Part shown: positions 6,250 to 8,626 of the stretch, piece after piece
Numbering within the stretch: the first letter of the stretch is position 1
How the letters are laid out: the number at the start of each line of letters is the position of its first letter
NCBI GenBank assembly: GCA_028697515.1
Contig: JAQVEY010000076.1
Coordinates: 1 to 8,626, forward strand
Direction: 5' to 3'
DNA: 8,626 nucleotides
DNA from: Bacteroidales bacterium
GTDB taxonomy: Bacteria > Bacteroidota > Bacteroidia > Bacteroidales > ML635J-15
Notes under the pieces: model-generated
Told to the model about the DNA's origin: nothing
What the model saw: only the letters and a program-made list of their open reading frames with translations
Database searches by the model: none
Program-made: the position numbers and the translations under genes

Positions 6250-7402
6250 AATTAAGACCGGTTTTTGATTTTATATCGTCTATGTCTGTGATATCTTCAC
6301 TTGTAACAAGTATTTGATCTGTATAAACTGAAAGAGATTTATAACCAGTACAGTTTACATATAGATTAAGAATATAAACCCCCTCGGAAATAATGCTGTT
6401 CAGAGTATATGTCACAGTCATATATGTAATAGCATTTTGATCATCTGTAAATGCCCAAACGACAATAATATATTCTCCTTGAATTTCGTATGAAATAACT
6501 TCGGCAAATACTAAGTTTTCAAAGCATTCATTTATTACAACACCAAGTGTATCGTTTACGTCCCAGATTGTATCCTGACCGTAATTATAATATTGAATAT
6601 AAACGCAGGCAGAAGCTGTTTGAGCCTCACTGTCAGTTACTGTAATGCAATAATATTCATTTCCGCAAACATTGGTTAAACTTGCGGCAGAAGATTGATT
6701 GCTCCAAGAATATGAATATGGAGGTGTGCCACCGTAAACTTCGGGGTAAACGGTTGCTGAACAATCAAGATTTGTTTCGAAATAATAAAATAGATTTACG
6801 TAGAGATCATTGAAGACCGTATCGTTTGGATTTGTAGTGGTATCGGTATTATTTTCGGTTCCAACATAGAAACTCCAGGTAAGGCTACAATTTTCATTGT
6901 CGTTTATTGCTACGGTATATACTCCCGGTAATAATCCGGTGATATCTTCTGTAGTCTGTTGATTGTCCCAGTAAAATGAATATGGAAGAGCCCCTCCGGT
7001 AACAGTAATATCAATAGCTCCATCGGCAGTATTAGCATTTGTGCAATGAGTAATGTCGTAGGTCAATGTCATATCGCATGGATTGGTACTGTTTCCGATA
7101 TAAATACTATCACAAGTTGATGCAGTACAATTAGGACCAGTAGCTGTTAGACATATAACATATACCCCATTTTGAGTAAAAGTGTAAGTAATTGTTTGCC
7201 CGTTTAGAGTAATACCATTTAGTTGCCATACATAATCAACAAGTGCAGGTTCGGTTATAAGCTGACCATTCTCATAATATGAACCGGTGAAGACAACGGT
7301 ATTTTGAGTTGAACTATTAGTAATAACGGCTTCGCATTCTGTTTGTGCTACAAGGATATGTGCCGTTAAAAAAATTGCAAGTAAAGTAATTAGTGTTTTC
7401 AT
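6017..7402 (-). CDS. T9SS-exported surface protein with PKD/Ig-like and SprB-type repeats (paralogue 1)
   Basis: This 461-residue protein has a signal peptide (1-20, ending ILVAQ) and the same layout as its downstream paralogue. A PKD/Ig-like domain covers about 21-103 (LVDYVWQLNG, then GVYVICLTATG at 79-89). An SprB-type repeat covers about 111-180 (CTNANTADGAIDITVTGG at 120-137, PYSFYW, LLPGVYTVAINDNENC at 157-172). A Thr/Asn-rich spacer follows (about 182-197). A second SprB-like repeat covers about 200-270 (GGTPPYSYSWSNQSS at 224-238, YCITVTDSEAQ). A beta-rich region precedes the type A sorting domain (about 383-461; LYPNPVSDILNLEL, ISGQIVSK, YQGGMYFMHING, FVK). The first repeat keeps the family's usual Cys pair (120 and 172). 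The product should be exported by Sec, moved across the outer membrane by T9SS and held at or released from the surface. It lies 69 bases after the membrane-protein gene with no terminator between them, so it may be co-transcribed with the sigma and membrane-protein genes. Ligand unknown. Confidence 0.88.
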   Translation of the reverse strand: MKTLITLLAIFLTAHILVAQTECEAVITNSSTQNTVVFTGSYYENGQLITEPALVDYVWQLNGITLNGQTITYTFTQNGVYVICLTATGPNCTASTCDSIYIGNSTNPCDMTLTYDITHCTNANTADGAIDITVTGGALPYSFYWDNQQTTEDITGLLPGVYTVAINDNENCSLTWSFYVGTENNTDTTTNPNDTVFNDLYVNLFYYFETNLDCSATVYPEVYGGTPPYSYSWSNQSSAASLTNVCGNEYYCITVTDSEAQTASACVYIQYYNYGQDTIWDVNDTLGVVINECFENLVFAEVISYEIQGEYIIVVWAFTDDQNAITYMTVTYTLNSIISEGVYILNLYVNCTGYKSLSVYTDQILVTSEDITDIDDIKSKTGLNLYPNPVSDILNLELFTETNEIIEISILNISGQIVSKETYEIYGGLNNFTIDVSDYQGGMYFMHINGSSKFETIRFVK

Positions 7403-7455
7403 AATTTTTGGTTTTAGTTAATAATTAAGTTCTTTTGTTTTTACAACAATTAATT
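7403..7455 (-). promoter_or_regulatory. Leader of paralogue 1, conserved with that of paralogue 2
   Basis: The minus-strand leader shares TAATTGTT, ACAAAAGAA, TTAAC and AAAATTATG, in order, with the leader at 5834-5885. Conservation could reflect a shared promoter or translation-start region, or only common descent from the duplication. No recognised -7 box is present. Confidence 0.3.
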
Positions 7456-7471
7456 TTTCAATGCTTACATA

Positions 7472-8062
7472 TTATTTTTTATCTTTTTTCTTTTTTACTT
7501 CCACGGTTTTATGTACTTCTGTTTTAATAGTATCGGTTATTACTATTTTTTCAGCATTAATTATAGTATCAAAAATAACACTTTTTTCAATAGGTTCGGA
7601 ATTTCCACTGTCATTTATTTCATTTTCATGGATAAATATCTCATTTTCAGATACATTCTCTGGTGATATTGAAGCATCTTCCCCTGTGTCGTTTTTAACA
7701 ATAACAGATTTTGAATTGTCAACAGAAGTTTCATTTGTTTGAGATATAGATTTTTCTGTATCTAATAAAAATGTGCAAGTATCTTCTTTTGTGTTGATAT
7801 TATTTTCGAGGTTTTCAGATTTGATTGTAATCTTAGAGCTATTGTTATCAGAAGGACTTGTACTATAAATTATTGTTGCAGAAGTACCTAATATAATAGC
7901 AGTAAGATAAAAAATGTTAAAAGTACCCGGATTGAATTTAAAAAAGTTAAAATATCTGAGTTTGGCAGAAAGCTTTGCTCTTATTTTCGGAGAGGGAGCT
8001 GAAGAAAAATCTTCAAAACTGTCTCTCAACAGATCGTCTATATTATTTATATTCTTGCTCAT
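7472..8062 (-). CDS. Single-pass inner-membrane protein, likely anti-sigma factor (Dma-like N-terminal half)
   Basis: This 196-residue protein has no signal peptide. Residues 1-46 are cytoplasmic: an acidic/helical segment IDDLLRDSFEDFSSAPSP (8-25) and a basic stretch KIRAKLSAKLRYFNFFKF (26-43). A membrane helix covers about 47-66 (TFNIFYLTAIILGTSATIIY). Positive charge before the helix puts the N-terminus inside, so the Ser/Asn/Glu-rich tail (67-196) is periplasmic. The tail ends with VIFDTIINAEKIVITDTIKT (162-181) and a Lys-rich terminus. The N-terminal pattern, a 'LLR..FEDF...P' segment followed by a helix, resembles the anti-sigma part of Bacteroidota proteins encoded next to ECF sigma genes, including dual membrane-spanning anti-sigma factors, but the outer-membrane barrel those carry is missing. 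There is no zinc-binding ZAS motif. The start codon overlaps the sigma gene by 20 bases, which implies translational coupling. The anti-sigma role is inferred from context and topology. Confidence 0.75.
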   Translation of the reverse strand: MSKNINNIDDLLRDSFEDFSSAPSPKIRAKLSAKLRYFNFFKFNPGTFNIFYLTAIILGTSATIIYSTSPSDNNSSKITIKSENLENNINTKEDTCTFLLDTEKSISQTNETSVDNSKSVIVKNDTGEDASISPENVSENEIFIHENEINDSGNSEPIEKSVIFDTIINAEKIVITDTIKTEVHKTVEVKKKKDKK

Positions 8063-8626
8063 AGCTATTTGTGTTTTTTAATATTAATTCGTTTGCTTTA
8101 TCAAGTAATGTTTTTCTGGCTCTCGAAAGTTGTGATTTTGAAGTGCCAATGCTGATGTTTAATTGTTCAGCAATTTCTTTATGCGAAAAACCATCAATAA
8201 CATACATGTTAAGTACCATCTGATAACCTTCAGGTAAGTTTTTGATGAGTTTAAGAATTTCTTCTGGTCCAATGTTTGCTTCAATCAACCGGTTTTCGGT
8301 TTTATCTTGATTGTAATCTTGGTCGTCTTCTTCAAAATCTACATTTTCGTTAAGTTGATAGAAATCGTGCTGTTTTTTTTTCTTCAAAAAATTGATAGCC
8401 TGATTAACCATAATTCTTTTCATCCAAGCTTTAAAAGAACCTGTTTCGACATAGTTTCGGATATTATCAAGAATTTTTATAAACCCTTCCTGCAGCAAAT
8501 CATCAGCATCTGCTTCATTTCTGACATACCTCATACAAACCCCCCTCAGCATTGGTGCATATTTATCAAACAAAGCCATCTGGTATTTATGCTTGTTATT
8601 GCAGCATCCTTTTATTATGTCATTAT
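8043..8626 (-). CDS. ECF-family RNA polymerase sigma factor (5' end beyond window)
   Basis: The frame ends at 8043 and runs open to the right edge. The ATG at 8579 is probably not the start: the 15 codons before it read NDIIKGCCNNKHKYQ, which continue the usual beginning of sigma region 2 ('...II.GC...K..Q..L...Y'), so at least 193 residues belong to the protein and the start lies outside. Region 2 follows: LFDKYAPMLRGVCMRYVRNE, ADDLLQEGFIKILDNI (the core-binding helix) and FKAWMKRIMVNQAINFLKKK for -10 recognition. An acidic linker (FEEDDQDYNQDKTE) leads to region 4: LPEGYQMVLNMYVIDGFSHK, then EIAEQLNISIGTSKSQLSRA, a helix-turn-helix for -35 recognition. This is the small sigma architecture with regions 2 and 4 only. 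The 3' end overlaps the presumed anti-sigma gene by 20 bases. Targets are not known; the downstream surface-protein and barrel genes are the obvious candidates. Confidence 0.93.
   Translation of the reverse strand, partial: NDIIKGCCNNKHKYQMALFDKYAPMLRGVCMRYVRNEADADDLLQEGFIKILDNIRNYVETGSFKAWMKRIMVNQAINFLKKKKQHDFYQLNENVDFEEDDQDYNQDKTENRLIEANIGPEEILKLIKNLPEGYQMVLNMYVIDGFSHKEIAEQLNISIGTSKSQLSRARKTLLDKANELILKNTNSYEQEYK

Noticed and set aside
7461..7742. Plus-strand ORF of 93 codons with hydrophobic, Ser-rich sequence
   Set aside because: It is the antisense shadow of the Asp/Asn/Lys-rich tail of the membrane protein, whose overlap with the sigma gene and topology make it the real gene.

Overview
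This AT-rich window looks like a chromosomal segment of a Bacteroidota member, probably near Bacteroidales. The signs are: exported proteins ending in type IX secretion (T9SS) sorting domains, SprB-type surface repeats, a Fibrobacter succinogenes major paralogous (FISUMP) domain protein, an outer-membrane barrel of the family that carries 'EIPL' strands, and starts without Shine-Dalgarno sites but with A/T-rich leaders.

Left part (1-3385). A truncated membrane sensor with an extracytoplasmic Cache-like domain runs off the left edge (minus strand). Next is an exported FISUMP protein with an internal sorting-domain-like module (minus). A 312-base divergent spacer separates it from a plus-strand, signal-peptide-bearing Mn/Fe superoxide dismutase, which ends in a strong intrinsic terminator. 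The terminator's T-run touches the stop codon of the convergent gene to its right.

Right part (3384-8626, all minus; read from right to left). The order is: an ECF sigma factor whose 5' end lies beyond the window; a 196-residue single-pass inner-membrane protein overlapping it by 20 bases, the likely anti-sigma factor; two tandem paralogous surface proteins, each with signal peptide, PKD/Ig-like domain, two SprB-type repeats and a T9SS sorting domain, and each followed by its own terminator; and an outer-membrane beta-barrel protein. The last 254 bases of the two surface-protein units are about 96% identical, while their N-terminal parts are only about half identical. This points to recent tandem duplication plus gene conversion, or to a swapped sorting-signal cassette.

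How the genes may work together (inference). The sigma factor and overlapping membrane protein look like a sigma/anti-sigma pair. The membrane protein has a periplasmic tail with 'DTI' motifs, and the mature N-terminus of the barrel protein carries similar motifs. In dual membrane-spanning anti-sigma factors (Dma type, known from Bacteroides thetaiotaomicron), an anti-sigma segment, a membrane helix, a periplasmic linker and an outer-membrane barrel form one chain. Here the same parts seem to sit on two polypeptides, with duplicated surface-protein genes between them. A split trans-envelope signalling system that controls surface-displayed SprB-repeat proteins is the most interesting hypothesis in the window.
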